NCBI GenBank assembly: GCA_023424395.1
Contig: JAFADY010000019.1
Span: forward strand, 1 to 64,000
Direction of reading: 5' to 3'
Length of the DNA stretch: 64,000 nucleotides
From: Bacteroidota bacterium
GTDB lineage: Bacteria; Bacteroidota; Bacteroidia; Bacteroidales; Dysgonomonadaceae
Position 1 is the stretch's first letter, and each line of letters begins with the position of its first letter. Positions 52,297 to 62,160 of the stretch are shown piece after piece. Both the position numbers and the translations under genes were made by a program. The notes beneath the pieces were generated by a model. That model was given only the letters and a program-made list of their open reading frames with translations, made no database searches and was not told where the DNA came from.

Positions 52297-55125
52297 TTAT
52301 AACCTGTACGTAATTCCAAAACGGGTTGACCATCCGAAATAAGCGATTCGCGAAATCTGATTTTTGTTTCCCTGATAACGAATGGACGGCGCGTTGGTTA
52401 AGTTCATAAATTCGGCATAAACGCTGAAGTTCTTGCTGATCCGTTGCGAGAGGTTCAAATCCAATTGAAATCTTTCGGCTTGGATAATGTCGTCGTTTTC
52501 GTTGCTTGCCACGGAGTTGATGTACGATCCGTTGTAATTTAAGCTCGCTTTGCTCGTGAAACCTTTGTAATCCCACGATAAAGCAGCATTTCCGGTGTGC
52601 ATCGCCTGTCCGGGAAGCCTCATTCCGTCGCGGTCTTGCGTGCTCGCGTCGCTTCCGGTAAACGTGTAGTTCAAATAAGCGCTGAGTCCATCCAAAACGC
52701 CGGGTAAAAACGATAGCTGCTGCATATAATTCAACTCAAAACCGTAAACGATGGCTCGTTCGCCGTTTTGTTCCTGACGGAATTCGAAACCGGCGGTTTG
52801 CGGATAACCGGGGAAATCTTCGAGCAGCGAAGGAACGATACGCGTGAACTGAAACCGATTCATATGCTTAAAAAACAGCCCGCCGGAAAGAATCCCTCCG
52901 TTACGGTCGTATTTTTCGTACATTAAATCGATGTTGTTAGAGAGAGACGGTTGCAATTCCGTATTTCCGAGATACAGGCGCGCGGCATCGGCATCGTAAT
53001 TCACGAACGGCACCAAATCAACGAAGTTGGGTTTCGCATACGATTGCGTGTAAGCGAAACGAATGTTCGTGAGATCGTTTAAACTGTATTTCACGTGTAA
53101 ACTCGGAAGCAAAAAGCCGTAACTGTCGCCGCCTCGTATGGGTGTAGCCACAACATTTGTTCCCGAACGTTTCACATCGAAAGCGTCGTAATTTACGCTG
53201 TTGTACTCGTAACGAAGCCCGGTAATGATGAGGAAATCGCGCAAGCGGATGCGGTTCATGAAGTACGCTGCGTAAACGTCTTCTGTTGCATCGTAAGTAT
53301 CGTTTTTTGATAAACGTTCGGCATCCCACGAGTCGTCACCCTGAATGAGCAAGCGTCTGTATGTATCCATATAATTGACGAATTTATCGCGATCGACACG
53401 CGGGCCGTATTCATACCTTCCGTTCAGAAAATCTATCGGTTCCGTTCTTGTGGAAACGTGAGCGAAGGCCTCCTGCAAATCCACAAGATTATTTGGGTCG
53501 AAGAAGGCGAAAACCTTGTTATCGCGAAACTTATCGTTGGTTATTTTTCTCACTTTACCGCCGAATTGAAAATTTCCGCTGTTTCCGGCCAAAATGTAAT
53601 CTTTTTTCACGTTAAATCGGCCAACGAGATTAGATGCTTTGGTGTATTCCATATCTTCTTCGTAACGACGGAAATCGTTGAGTAACAATGGATTTTTCAC
53701 ATTGAACGGGCGTGTTGGCCTGAATTGTGGCACTTCTGTGAGAATTCCTCGCGGGTTATCGGCAACAATGGTAATTTCGTCGCGCGAAAAATCACCTCTC
53801 GTGCTCGTATAATCGCGGTTAGACATCGTGTAGAACGCGCCCCAATCCACCACCCAATTTCCGAACGTGTGTACGCCTTCCAAATTAAAGTTGTGATTGG
53901 TTTTTATTTCGTTCCACAGGTTAATATCTCTGCGCACTCGTCCGTTGCGCAAACTATCGTGCGTAATCCATTCCGAACCGCTCCGGTTGAAATCGAATCG
54001 CAGACGGTTTCTCAGGTCGTCGTCTTCACGATAGTTGTACATATAATTGAAGATGATTTCGTGGTCTTTTACTTTGTAATCGAGTGTCCCGGTAAGTCCC
54101 ACGCGGTCGCGTTTGTTCTCTGTTTTGCGGAACTCGAAATCTTCGGGCATAATAAGCGCTTCGTTGACCATTTGCACCGGACGGCGGATTCCTGACCAAG
54201 TGGCATCCATTCGGTCTTCGGAGTTGTTGTTGCCGTAATAGCTACCGCTTACAAGAATGCCCAAACGGCCTTGCGTATTGCTTTGATTGGCAAAGAACCG
54301 TTTGCTCGCCTGCATTTTTCCGATGTAGTTGAGACGGCCGGACAAGTCGTTGAAACCCAAACCAACATCTCCGCGAAGTTGTAAATTCTGCGAACGCGCA
54401 GTGGGTGTGCGCAAATTAATGTTTCCGCCAATGGCGTCGCCGTCCATATCCGAAGTGAGCGCTTTGGTAACTTCAATGGAGCCTAATTGGTCGGCGGGAA
54501 TGAGGTCGAGCGCTTCGGTGCGCGCTCCGCTTTGCTGCACGGATGCAAGCTGTTCGCCGTTAATGCTGATATTGGTAAAGTGTTGGGGCGTTCCGCGAAT
54601 GGTTACCGTGGAGCCTTCACCTTTATCGCGTGCGATGTTGATACCGGGCAGGCGTTGAAGCGCTTCGGCAACGTTTTTATCGGGAAATTTCCCGATCAGA
54701 TCCGACGAAACAATACTCATTATATTATCCGCCGCGCGTTGTTGGTTGAGCGCACGCTGTTGCCCTTCAAAACTACCCATCACCACCACTTCCGACAAAA
54801 CCACGTCAGACGACGAAAGTTTAATTTCCAAAGCCCTGCTCGCATCGGCGGGTAAATTGACGGTTTGTTCTACTGTTTCGTAACCCAAGTACGAAATGGT
54901 TAAGGTTGTTTGGCCGCGTTGCAAGTTGGGCAATCTGAAGTTTCCGTTAATATCGGTGGCCGTTCCGTTGAAGTTTGCTTTATCGTGAACGGTGGCTCCG
55001 GGCAGAGGCTCGTTTGTGAGCGCGTCCACAACTCGCCCTCTCACTTCATACGTTTGGGCGTATGCCTCAAAACTTATGAAAAACAGACTGCACAAAAAAA
55101 ATAAGTACGTTAGTTTAAGATTCAT
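52297..55125 (-). CDS. TonB-dependent receptor 2 (SusD-independent type)
   Basis: 942 residues. Signal peptide ends EAYAQ. Carboxypeptidase-regulatory-like domain (about 27-110) with LPGATVHDKANFNGTATDINGNF, plug domain with VAEALQRLPGINIARDKGEG and IRGTPQHFTNISING, then a beta-barrel ending SRFGITYRL with the typical aromatic/hydrophobic last strand. Like receptor 1 it resembles the TIGR01782 group and has no SusD beside it. First gene of a four-gene set: receptor, two beta-helix lipoproteins, phosphatase copy 2. Confidence 0.93.
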   Translation of the reverse strand: MNLKLTYLFFLCSLFFISFEAYAQTYEVRGRVVDALTNEPLPGATVHDKANFNGTATDINGNFRLPNLQRGQTTLTISYLGYETVEQTVNLPADASRALEIKLSSSDVVLSEVVVMGSFEGQQRALNQQRAADNIMSIVSSDLIGKFPDKNVAEALQRLPGINIARDKGEGSTVTIRGTPQHFTNISINGEQLASVQQSGARTEALDLIPADQLGSIEVTKALTSDMDGDAIGGNINLRTPTARSQNLQLRGDVGLGFNDLSGRLNYIGKMQASKRFFANQSNTQGRLGILVSGSYYGNNNSEDRMDATWSGIRRPVQMVNEALIMPEDFEFRKTENKRDRVGLTGTLDYKVKDHEIIFNYMYNYREDDDLRNRLRFDFNRSGSEWITHDSLRNGRVRRDINLWNEIKTNHNFNLEGVHTFGNWVVDWGAFYTMSNRDYTSTRGDFSRDEITIVADNPRGILTEVPQFRPTRPFNVKNPLLLNDFRRYEEDMEYTKASNLVGRFNVKKDYILAGNSGNFQFGGKVRKITNDKFRDNKVFAFFDPNNLVDLQEAFAHVSTRTEPIDFLNGRYEYGPRVDRDKFVNYMDTYRRLLIQGDDSWDAERLSKNDTYDATEDVYAAYFMNRIRLRDFLIITGLRYEYNSVNYDAFDVKRSGTNVVATPIRGGDSYGFLLPSLHVKYSLNDLTNIRFAYTQSYAKPNFVDLVPFVNYDADAARLYLGNTELQPSLSNNIDLMYEKYDRNGGILSGGLFFKHMNRFQFTRIVPSLLEDFPGYPQTAGFEFRQEQNGERAIVYGFELNYMQQLSFLPGVLDGLSAYLNYTFTGSDASTQDRDGMRLPGQAMHTGNAALSWDYKGFTSKASLNYNGSYINSVASNENDDIIQAERFQLDLNLSQRISKNFSVYAEFMNLTNAPSIRYQGNKNQISRIAYFGWSTRFGITYRL

Positions 55126-55215
55126 TTATTTAAAATTTTAGCTTTCAATAGAAAAGTTGTACGAATATCGGTTTTCTTTTTTACTTACGGGTAGAATGAC
55201 GTAACAAAAAAAGGG

Positions 55216-55232
55216 AATTATGTTACATAATT
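55216..55232. promoter_or_regulatory. Palindromic operator candidate ahead of TonB receptor 2
   Basis: AATTATGTTACATAATT is a perfect dyad (8-bp arms, one central base). The identical 17 bp occur at 57970-57986. Additional GTAAC/GTTAC half-sites flank it (55201-55205 and 55236-55240). It lies 91 bp ahead of the receptor start, where an HTCS output domain could act. Confidence 0.65.
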
Positions 55233-55259
55233 GCCGTTACGTACTATTTTATGTGGATG

Positions 55260-57902
55260 CTAATAGTTTATTTTTCTTATTCTTACACCACTCACAACAG
55301 GTTCTTTGCTGACGGGGTGGAATTTTATGGTGATCCCTTCTTTGCCCGAAACCGTGTAAGTAAATTTCATTCGTTTGGGAACATTTAATCCGTAATTGCC
55401 TCCTAAATCAATTCTTTCTTCGATGAAAGTATTGTTTACCGAAACTCCAAATACACGATTACCGGGTTCGTACGTTATTTCTTTATCCACATCGGCAAAC
55501 CGGCGCGAACGACGTACGTAGTCCACCATCAGCAGCTCAATTTCATATGTTCCGGACGGAACATCGGCTTTGAACGCTTCGGGATTTACCCGCATTGTTT
55601 GATACAGCGGATCTTCTTCGCGGACAGCCAAAATATCTTCTTTTGTCCCTACTTTATTTCCGATATAAAGTTGTTCTCCGCCGATGATGCCGAAACTACC
55701 CTTTGTATATTCCTGCTCGGGCAGCCAATACAATCCTGTTCTGTCATCGATAAAGGCGTAATTGCTGCCGATATTTACGGCGATATCCAAATTTTGTGAC
55801 GAAAGGCCGAACGGAGTAACCTCCGTTTCTATGGTTTTTTGTTGAATTTTACCTTCCGCATCCAATGATAAAAGGTGTTTCCCTTCGGGAAGTTTCAGTT
55901 TCCACTCAGCCATTCCGTTTTTTACCGGAGCCGTCCCGAAAAGTTGGCGATCTACGTAAATCGATAGACTCGGCTGATTGGAGAAAGCGTACATTCGTAC
56001 GGGAACGAGCGTGTCGGCCGTATTTGTGGATGCGTGCAGCCATTTCGAACGAAACGGGTAACCCAATTGCGCAACGGTTTTTTCTGAAAGTAACGATTGC
56101 ACAAGGTAATAAGCATCTTTCGGTTTTCTGTCGTGCGTAACCAAACCCTTGTTATTTATGTGAGGCGTTGCGTCCACGCGACGCTCCGAACTGAAATCCA
56201 CTAAATTCCACAATCCGGCTCCTGCAATAAACGGGCGGTCTAATATCTGCCGCATAATGGATTGCGTGAAGTTTAACTGTTCTTCGACCGTAAAATCGAA
56301 TTTTTCGGGTTTTTCCGAATACAGCCTCATATCCGAACCTGCGCCATACTCACTGATCATATGTATGCGCTCGGGATATTTACGGTGTTGCTCGTCCATA
56401 AATTTACCAAAATCGGCATATTCATCGTAATACCAACCGTGGTAAAGATTCCATCCCGCGATCATTGGAATGGAGCCGATACCCGATTCGTCATACAGCG
56501 GATAATTGTGCATAGCGATGGCGGTGTAACGATACGGATCCATTTCGCGGACAATGTTTTCGAGTTGTTGAGTGAGCTGAAGCGTATATTCGTTTCGGGC
56601 GGGAAGTTCTTCTTCGGGTTTAAACCGGTGCGCCCAATAAATTTCGTTCATATAAGCCCAAATAATGATGGACGGATGGTTATAATGCTGTTTGATCATT
56701 TCTTTTAACATCAGCACCGAGTTTTCGGTATGCGGTTCGCTGATGGTAACTTCGTTTACGAGCGGAGTTTCTTCCCACACAACGAAACCCAATTCGTCGG
56801 CTGTTTTCAACACTTCATCCGCTTGCGGATAATGCGCGTTGCGTAAAAAATTGGCGCCCATTTCTTTGAGCAGTTGCAAATCCTGACGGTGCATATCGTC
56901 GCTCAGCGCATTTCCGTAAGGAATTCTGTCTTGGTGACGGTTGGCGCCCATAAGTTTTACATTTTCTCCATTGATGAAAAAACCTTTTTCGGGCGTGAAG
57001 CTAAACCACCGGAAACCGAGTGGTTGAGTGAGATTGTCTAACAATTCGCTGCCGTTTTTTAAATGGCTTTCTACATAATACATATTGGGGTTGGATGGGC
57101 TCCACAACTCGTAACCTTTTACGTTGGGAAGGTCAACAGAAATAACTTTTTCAGCATCGGGATTGATGGTTACGAAGGTTGTTTTTGTAGCGATGGTAGA
57201 AGAAATATCTTTTTTGATGAATGTTTCGAGTTGAAGCGTAACTTTTTCCGAAGAATGGTTCTGCAAGTGGTAATCAATTCGCACATCGGCTTGTGTAGCG
57301 GTTACTTTAGGCGTGGAAATATAAATTCCCGGGCCGCCGAAATCCGACATACTAAAATGCTGCGCATTGGTTGTGATTAAATGAACGGGGCGGTAGATCC
57401 CTCCGAAAAAAGTGAAATCGGCCGAAAGCGGCGGAATGTTTTCGTTAAAACTATTATTCACTCTCACGGAAACATATTGTTGCCCCGATGGATCTAAAAA
57501 ATCGGTCAGCTCGATATTGAACGCTGAATAACCGCCGATGTGTTTTCCTGCGGGTTTGCCGTTCACGAAAACCTCCGCTATCTGATTCGCTCCTTCAAAA
57601 CGAAGAAAATAACGTTTATTCGCCTGCGGCGTGAGGCTGAAATTCTTTTTATACCAAGCCGCTCCCTGATAATAGCCGCGCTTGCCGTCGGCAAGTACAT
57701 CTGTATCGTTCCACGTGTGCGGTAGCTGTACGGCTTGCCAATTGAGTGATGTTTTGTCGGGTGAAATCGCATCGGCGGCGTCTTTCGAAAACAACCAACC
57801 CGAGTTAAAACTGATCTTGCTCCGGCCTTGTTGAGCTTGTTGTGAAAATACATCGGCCGAAGTAAGCGTAACAAAAATCAATAAAAATAGAAAGTTGCGC
57901 AT
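55260..57902 (-). CDS. Secreted GH2 glycoside hydrolase with malectin-like C-terminus
   Basis: 880 residues from the ATG at 57902 (MRNFLFLLIFVTLTSADVFSQ, a signal peptide). Domain order: sugar-binding jelly roll (GYYQGAAWYKKNFSL, FEGANQIAEVFVNGKPAG), Ig-like domain, TIM barrel with GANRHQDRIPYGNALSDDM, acid/base in YMNEIYW (E420) and nucleophile in ISEYGAG (E518), then a beta-rich C-terminal region of about 180 residues resembling malectin-like carbohydrate-binding domains. Family activities include beta-galactosidase and beta-glucuronidase; the exact one cannot be told. Divergent from the HTCS gene. Confidence 0.9.
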   Translation of the reverse strand: MRNFLFLLIFVTLTSADVFSQQAQQGRSKISFNSGWLFSKDAADAISPDKTSLNWQAVQLPHTWNDTDVLADGKRGYYQGAAWYKKNFSLTPQANKRYFLRFEGANQIAEVFVNGKPAGKHIGGYSAFNIELTDFLDPSGQQYVSVRVNNSFNENIPPLSADFTFFGGIYRPVHLITTNAQHFSMSDFGGPGIYISTPKVTATQADVRIDYHLQNHSSEKVTLQLETFIKKDISSTIATKTTFVTINPDAEKVISVDLPNVKGYELWSPSNPNMYYVESHLKNGSELLDNLTQPLGFRWFSFTPEKGFFINGENVKLMGANRHQDRIPYGNALSDDMHRQDLQLLKEMGANFLRNAHYPQADEVLKTADELGFVVWEETPLVNEVTISEPHTENSVLMLKEMIKQHYNHPSIIIWAYMNEIYWAHRFKPEEELPARNEYTLQLTQQLENIVREMDPYRYTAIAMHNYPLYDESGIGSIPMIAGWNLYHGWYYDEYADFGKFMDEQHRKYPERIHMISEYGAGSDMRLYSEKPEKFDFTVEEQLNFTQSIMRQILDRPFIAGAGLWNLVDFSSERRVDATPHINNKGLVTHDRKPKDAYYLVQSLLSEKTVAQLGYPFRSKWLHASTNTADTLVPVRMYAFSNQPSLSIYVDRQLFGTAPVKNGMAEWKLKLPEGKHLLSLDAEGKIQQKTIETEVTPFGLSSQNLDIAVNIGSNYAFIDDRTGLYWLPEQEYTKGSFGIIGGEQLYIGNKVGTKEDILAVREEDPLYQTMRVNPEAFKADVPSGTYEIELLMVDYVRRSRRFADVDKEITYEPGNRVFGVSVNNTFIEERIDLGGNYGLNVPKRMKFTYTVSGKEGITIKFHPVSKEPVVSGVRIRKINY

Positions 57903-57969
57903 CGTTTTTTTGTTGCTAAAGTAGGGCAAAACTTTTTCGCACGAAGGGAAAAATGTTACGAAAAAGTTG

Positions 57970-57986
57970 AATTATGTTACATAATT
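57970..57986. promoter_or_regulatory. Palindromic operator candidate between GH2 and HTCS genes
   Basis: Identical 17-bp dyad to that at 55216-55232. An extra ATGTTAC at 57953-57959 stands as a direct repeat 21 bp (two helical turns) from the ATGTTAC inside the dyad. It lies 68 bp before the GH2 start and about 105 bp before the HTCS start. Confidence 0.65.
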
Positions 57987-58060
57987 AGCCATAATGCGTT
58001 TGGTAAACCGGTTAAATATTAAATCATTATGTTTATACGGTGATTTTAGAAATAAAAGAT

Positions 58061-58068
58061 TATCTTTG
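58061..58068 (+). promoter_or_regulatory. Candidate -7 element of the HTCS gene
   Basis: TATCTTTG fits TAnnTTTG, 24 bp ahead of the ATG at 58092; no clear -33 TTTG. Confidence 0.5.
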
Positions 58069-58091
58069 AAAATAAAAATCATCTGCTATCT

Positions 58092-61000
58092 ATGATGGTG
58101 AAGCCTTTAAAAATAGCGCAAATTCTTCTCATTCTTTTTGCAGGTATTTCTCAGCATATATTTGCTCAAAAAGATATACGGGTACAAATGCTCAGCCCCG
58201 AAAACGGGTTGAGCCAAAGTTCCGTGTTGAGCATTTATCAGGATTCGCTTGGGTTTATGTGGATCGGGACGCGCGATGGGTTGAACGAATACAACGGCAA
58301 TACCATAAAAATCTACAAAAACGTAATTGGCGACTCACTGAGTTTGGCGGGTAACTTTATTAACGATATCCAAGAGAAAAACGGAATTATATGGATTGCT
58401 CACAATAAAGGTATCAGCTCGTTTGACAGACGCAAAGGAACATTCAAGAATTACGATGTAGGAAGGCAGCCCGATACGGAAATGCGAACTATTTCCATTA
58501 TAAACGGAGTTGTTTGGACGAGCGGATGGACAGGAATTTATGTGCTTGACGAAGAGAAAGATGCTTTTGTAAAACCCAATATTTCCGTGAGCGAAAACGC
58601 GCTTGTTTTTGACGCATCCGTTTCAAAAATAGTGAAATCTCCTCACGCCGACGAATATTGGATCGCTACCGTTACACGTGGCCTTTATCGTTACAATGTT
58701 AAAGAAAACACTATTACCCGACGAAATTTGAACGTTTCGAAAAAAATTTCCATCAGCGACAGTGAACGTATCGAAGATATTCTCTTTCACCCGAACGGGA
58801 AAATGTATGTAGCCTCGTACAATAGCGGCCTTTACGAGTGCGACCTTTCGGGAACGCCTCTGAAACAATGGAATAGCTCAAGGCCGGGCGTTTACAACTC
58901 CATTTTTAATAATATTCGTTCGCTTTCGCTCGATAAAAACGGCGATGTTTGGATAGGTAGTTTTCACGGCATTGGCGTGCTCAATCCGCAAACAGATCAA
59001 ATAAATTCTGTGAGTGTTTTGTACGGAGAAAATATTATGGATAAAGCATCCATTCGTTCTTTGTTTTTCGATAAAAACGGTTCGCTGTGGATCGGCACGT
59101 ATCACGATGGCTTGCTTTTGCACGATGATTATTTATCCCGTTTTTCCGTAAATTATCTTCCCAAAATAAGCAGTAGTAATGCTCACAATATCGTAAGTGC
59201 ATTCGAATACAAAAACGGGAACCTTGTTGTTGCTACCGAAAACGGCAGTTTATTCGAGTACGATAGTAACAACCGGTCTGTTAATACCATCGCTATCAGA
59301 AATAGCAAAGGAGAATTTGCGGTAATCAAATCGTTATTTTACGATGCCGATTCGCGAACTTTATTGGCCGGGACGCTTCGCGACGGATTATACCGGGTAA
59401 AAGGAAGAGAGATACAATCCTTGGGGCACAATGATTTGGGTATCATAAATGCTTTTTCTCAAGAATCTCCGGGATATTTATGGATTATTTCCGATAGAAA
59501 GAACAGTTTAAATTTGTACAATATAAAAGAAAATAAATTAGAATCGTTTCCTGTTGATGAACAGCTTTACGAATTGATCGGAAAAAGCCAAGGAAAATGT
59601 TTGAAAGAACTTTCTCCCGGAAAATATTTGTTAGCCACCATAGGCTCGGGATTAATTGCTTTTGAAAATCAGAGGAATGGGAAAGTTGAAAGGATCCTCG
59701 ATGAGGTGAACGATGTAAGACACATATTGCTCCATAAAGATACCGTGTTTATAAGTACCAATGGCAAAGGTATTTACTTACTTAATAAGAGCCTTCAGGT
59801 AATTCAAAATCTCACCATTGATAACGGATTATTGCATAATAATGTTTTTAGCGTTTTGGCCGATGATAACCAACGATGGGTAACCTATATAAACGGCGTT
59901 TCTCAATGGATGCCGACCGGTGAATTCATAAATTATTATATCCGAAACGGCTTTCCATTGGCGGAAGTTAATGAAGGCGCTTATGCATTAATTCCCGATA
60001 GGGCTTCGTCGGTTGTTATCGGTGGAAAAGACGCGTGGATAAGTTTTAATCCCGATCACGTTTACAAAAATCCTTATAAACCTTCGGTTTACTTATCCGA
60101 TATTATGGTGAACAACAGCCCGATTACGGCCATTTCGGATTTTTCGGACATCGATTTTCTCCGTCCTCGGCCTCTCAAATTAAAGCACAATCAAACCACG
60201 CTCACTTTCGAATTTGCCGGACTGAATTATATAATGCCCGAAAACAACCGGTACCGTTATTTATTGGAAGGCTTCGACAACAATTGGAAATACACCGACC
60301 GAGCGGGAAGGGCAGAATACAGCAAAATACCAAGCGGGAAATATTTATTCAAGTTACAAGCAAGTAATAACGACGGTATTTGGAGCGATGAATTAACGCT
60401 TCCTGTATCGGTAACGCCGCCTTGGTGGCTTTCTTGGCAAGCTTGGTTGATTTACGTGTTGTTGCTCATCGGAGTTATTCTTTTCGTCAGAAACAATGCC
60501 TTGCGTAAAGCTGCGCTCGTCCACAGTATTTATGTGAAAGATCTTGAAAAAAAGCAGATCGAGCAAATGCACAATTTGAAAGTGAAATACTTCACCGATA
60601 TCAGTCACGAAATACGCACACCGCTTATGCTCATTCTTCATCCGGTTGAAGAGTTGCTTGAAGAACCCGGCCTGTCGACGAACGAGAAGAAAAAAATGCA
60701 GAATATTCAACGGCAAGGACGTAATCTGCTGCAATTGGTGAATCAGTTATTGGAGATTAACCGTGTAGAGTTAAATAAAGAGAGTTTAATGCTGAAACCT
60801 GTTTTATTGAAAGATTTTATCGAATATATCGCGCATTCTTTCGATTCTCTTGCCTATAAAAACGAAATAAAATGGCAGGTTGAATTATCGGATATTACAC
60901 GTCGTCCGCTCCTTATCGATACAGATAAAATGGAGAAAATATTGCTCAATTTACTATCCAATGCCTTTAAATATACGCCGAAGGGCAGGAGTGTTGGTTT

Positions 61001-62141
61001 GACGGTTGAAACAAGTATGGAGAAGGATGAATCTGTATCGCTTCGCATTCAAGCCGCCGATACCGGAATAGGAATTGCGGAAGAGGATCTACCGCACATT
61101 TTCGAGAGGTTTTACAAAACCGGAGATAACAAAACCGCCACCGGAAGCGGAATCGGGTTATCTCTTGTAAAGGCGATTGTGGAAAATTTAATGAATGGCA
61201 ATATAGCTGTTGAGAGCGGCGTAGGAAAAGGCAGCGTCTTTACCGTTACTATTCCCGAAGTAAAAATAAGTTCTGAATTGCCTGTATCGGATACAGATGT
61301 TTACCATTTGCCTCCCGAAATGCAGGCGCAATTGGAAAATGAGGAAGAATCCATTTTTATGCCCGATAAAAATAACCAAAGAAAATCCGTACTTTTGGTA
61401 GAAGACAATATTGAGTTACTGAATACGCTTTCTCAAAAACTCAATGAATTATATAATGTTTTTAATGCGGTTTCTGCTGAAGATGCTTTGGATATTTTGA
61501 TTGAAGAAGATATTGATATCGTTGTTTCCGACATTATGTTACCCGGTAAAAGCGGAAAAGAATTTTGTGCGGAAATAAAATCGAATATCATTACAAGCCA
61601 TATTCCGGTGATTCTATTAACCGCGATACAGCACGAGGATGTGAAAATGCAAAGCCTTGAGATCGGAGCCGATGATTATTTAACCAAACCGTTTTCGTAT
61701 AAAGAGCTTCAGCTTCGTATGCAAAATATTCTGCGCGGTCAAGAAAAGCTTCGTGATCTCTACAAGCGAGATGCCCTTCCTGATAAGGTGGCAATTCCGC
61801 TCAATCGTTATGATAGCGATTTGTTGAAGAAGATAGATCAATGCATCGAACAAAATCTTTCTAACTCACAGTATTCTGTAGAAGATCTAAGTTCGGATGT
61901 GGCTATCAGCCGCGTGCATTTGTTCCGAAAAATGAAGAAACTGCTCGATGTTTCTCCATCCAGATATATGCGGAATTATCGGTTGAAAAAAGCGGCGGAA
62001 ATCCTTTCACGCGAACACACTCGAATCGTTGATGTGGCGGATGAGGTAGGTTTCGAAGATTCTAACTATTTTGTGAAATGTTTCAAAGAAAAATATGGCA
62101 TTTCGCCAAGCAAGTACTCAAAACAGATTATTGAAGAATGA
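58092..62141 (+). CDS. Hybrid two-component system regulator (HTCS), canonical
   Basis: 1349 residues. Signal peptide ends HIFAQ; Reg_prop propellers fill about 30-665 (GLSQSSVLSIYQDSLGFMWIG and later repeats), then Y_Y_Y (about 700-775), one membrane helix (782-800), HisKA with DISHEIRTPLML (H839), HATPase with NLLSNAFKYTP, DTGIGI and GSGIGLSLV, receiver with E1104/D1105, D1147, T1177 and K1199 all present, and an AraC-type HTH domain (about 1250-1345). It senses a periplasmic oligosaccharide and activates nearby genes, most likely GH2 and the TonB receptor 2 operon, which share a palindrome. DUF5040-like gene follows after 19 bp. Confidence 0.95.
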   Translation: MMVKPLKIAQILLILFAGISQHIFAQKDIRVQMLSPENGLSQSSVLSIYQDSLGFMWIGTRDGLNEYNGNTIKIYKNVIGDSLSLAGNFINDIQEKNGIIWIAHNKGISSFDRRKGTFKNYDVGRQPDTEMRTISIINGVVWTSGWTGIYVLDEEKDAFVKPNISVSENALVFDASVSKIVKSPHADEYWIATVTRGLYRYNVKENTITRRNLNVSKKISISDSERIEDILFHPNGKMYVASYNSGLYECDLSGTPLKQWNSSRPGVYNSIFNNIRSLSLDKNGDVWIGSFHGIGVLNPQTDQINSVSVLYGENIMDKASIRSLFFDKNGSLWIGTYHDGLLLHDDYLSRFSVNYLPKISSSNAHNIVSAFEYKNGNLVVATENGSLFEYDSNNRSVNTIAIRNSKGEFAVIKSLFYDADSRTLLAGTLRDGLYRVKGREIQSLGHNDLGIINAFSQESPGYLWIISDRKNSLNLYNIKENKLESFPVDEQLYELIGKSQGKCLKELSPGKYLLATIGSGLIAFENQRNGKVERILDEVNDVRHILLHKDTVFISTNGKGIYLLNKSLQVIQNLTIDNGLLHNNVFSVLADDNQRWVTYINGVSQWMPTGEFINYYIRNGFPLAEVNEGAYALIPDRASSVVIGGKDAWISFNPDHVYKNPYKPSVYLSDIMVNNSPITAISDFSDIDFLRPRPLKLKHNQTTLTFEFAGLNYIMPENNRYRYLLEGFDNNWKYTDRAGRAEYSKIPSGKYLFKLQASNNDGIWSDELTLPVSVTPPWWLSWQAWLIYVLLLIGVILFVRNNALRKAALVHSIYVKDLEKKQIEQMHNLKVKYFTDISHEIRTPLMLILHPVEELLEEPGLSTNEKKKMQNIQRQGRNLLQLVNQLLEINRVELNKESLMLKPVLLKDFIEYIAHSFDSLAYKNEIKWQVELSDITRRPLLIDTDKMEKILLNLLSNAFKYTPKGRSVGLTVETSMEKDESVSLRIQAADTGIGIAEEDLPHIFERFYKTGDNKTATGSGIGLSLVKAIVENLMNGNIAVESGVGKGSVFTVTIPEVKISSELPVSDTDVYHLPPEMQAQLENEEESIFMPDKNNQRKSVLLVEDNIELLNTLSQKLNELYNVFNAVSAEDALDILIEEDIDIVVSDIMLPGKSGKEFCAEIKSNIITSHIPVILLTAIQHEDVKMQSLEIGADDYLTKPFSYKELQLRMQNILRGQEKLRDLYKRDALPDKVAIPLNRYDSDLLKKIDQCIEQNLSNSQYSVEDLSSDVAISRVHLFRKMKKLLDVSPSRYMRNYRLKKAAEILSREHTRIVDVADEVGFEDSNYFVKCFKEKYGISPSKYSKQIIEE

Positions 62142-62160
62142 TCAAATTAAAAATACAACA

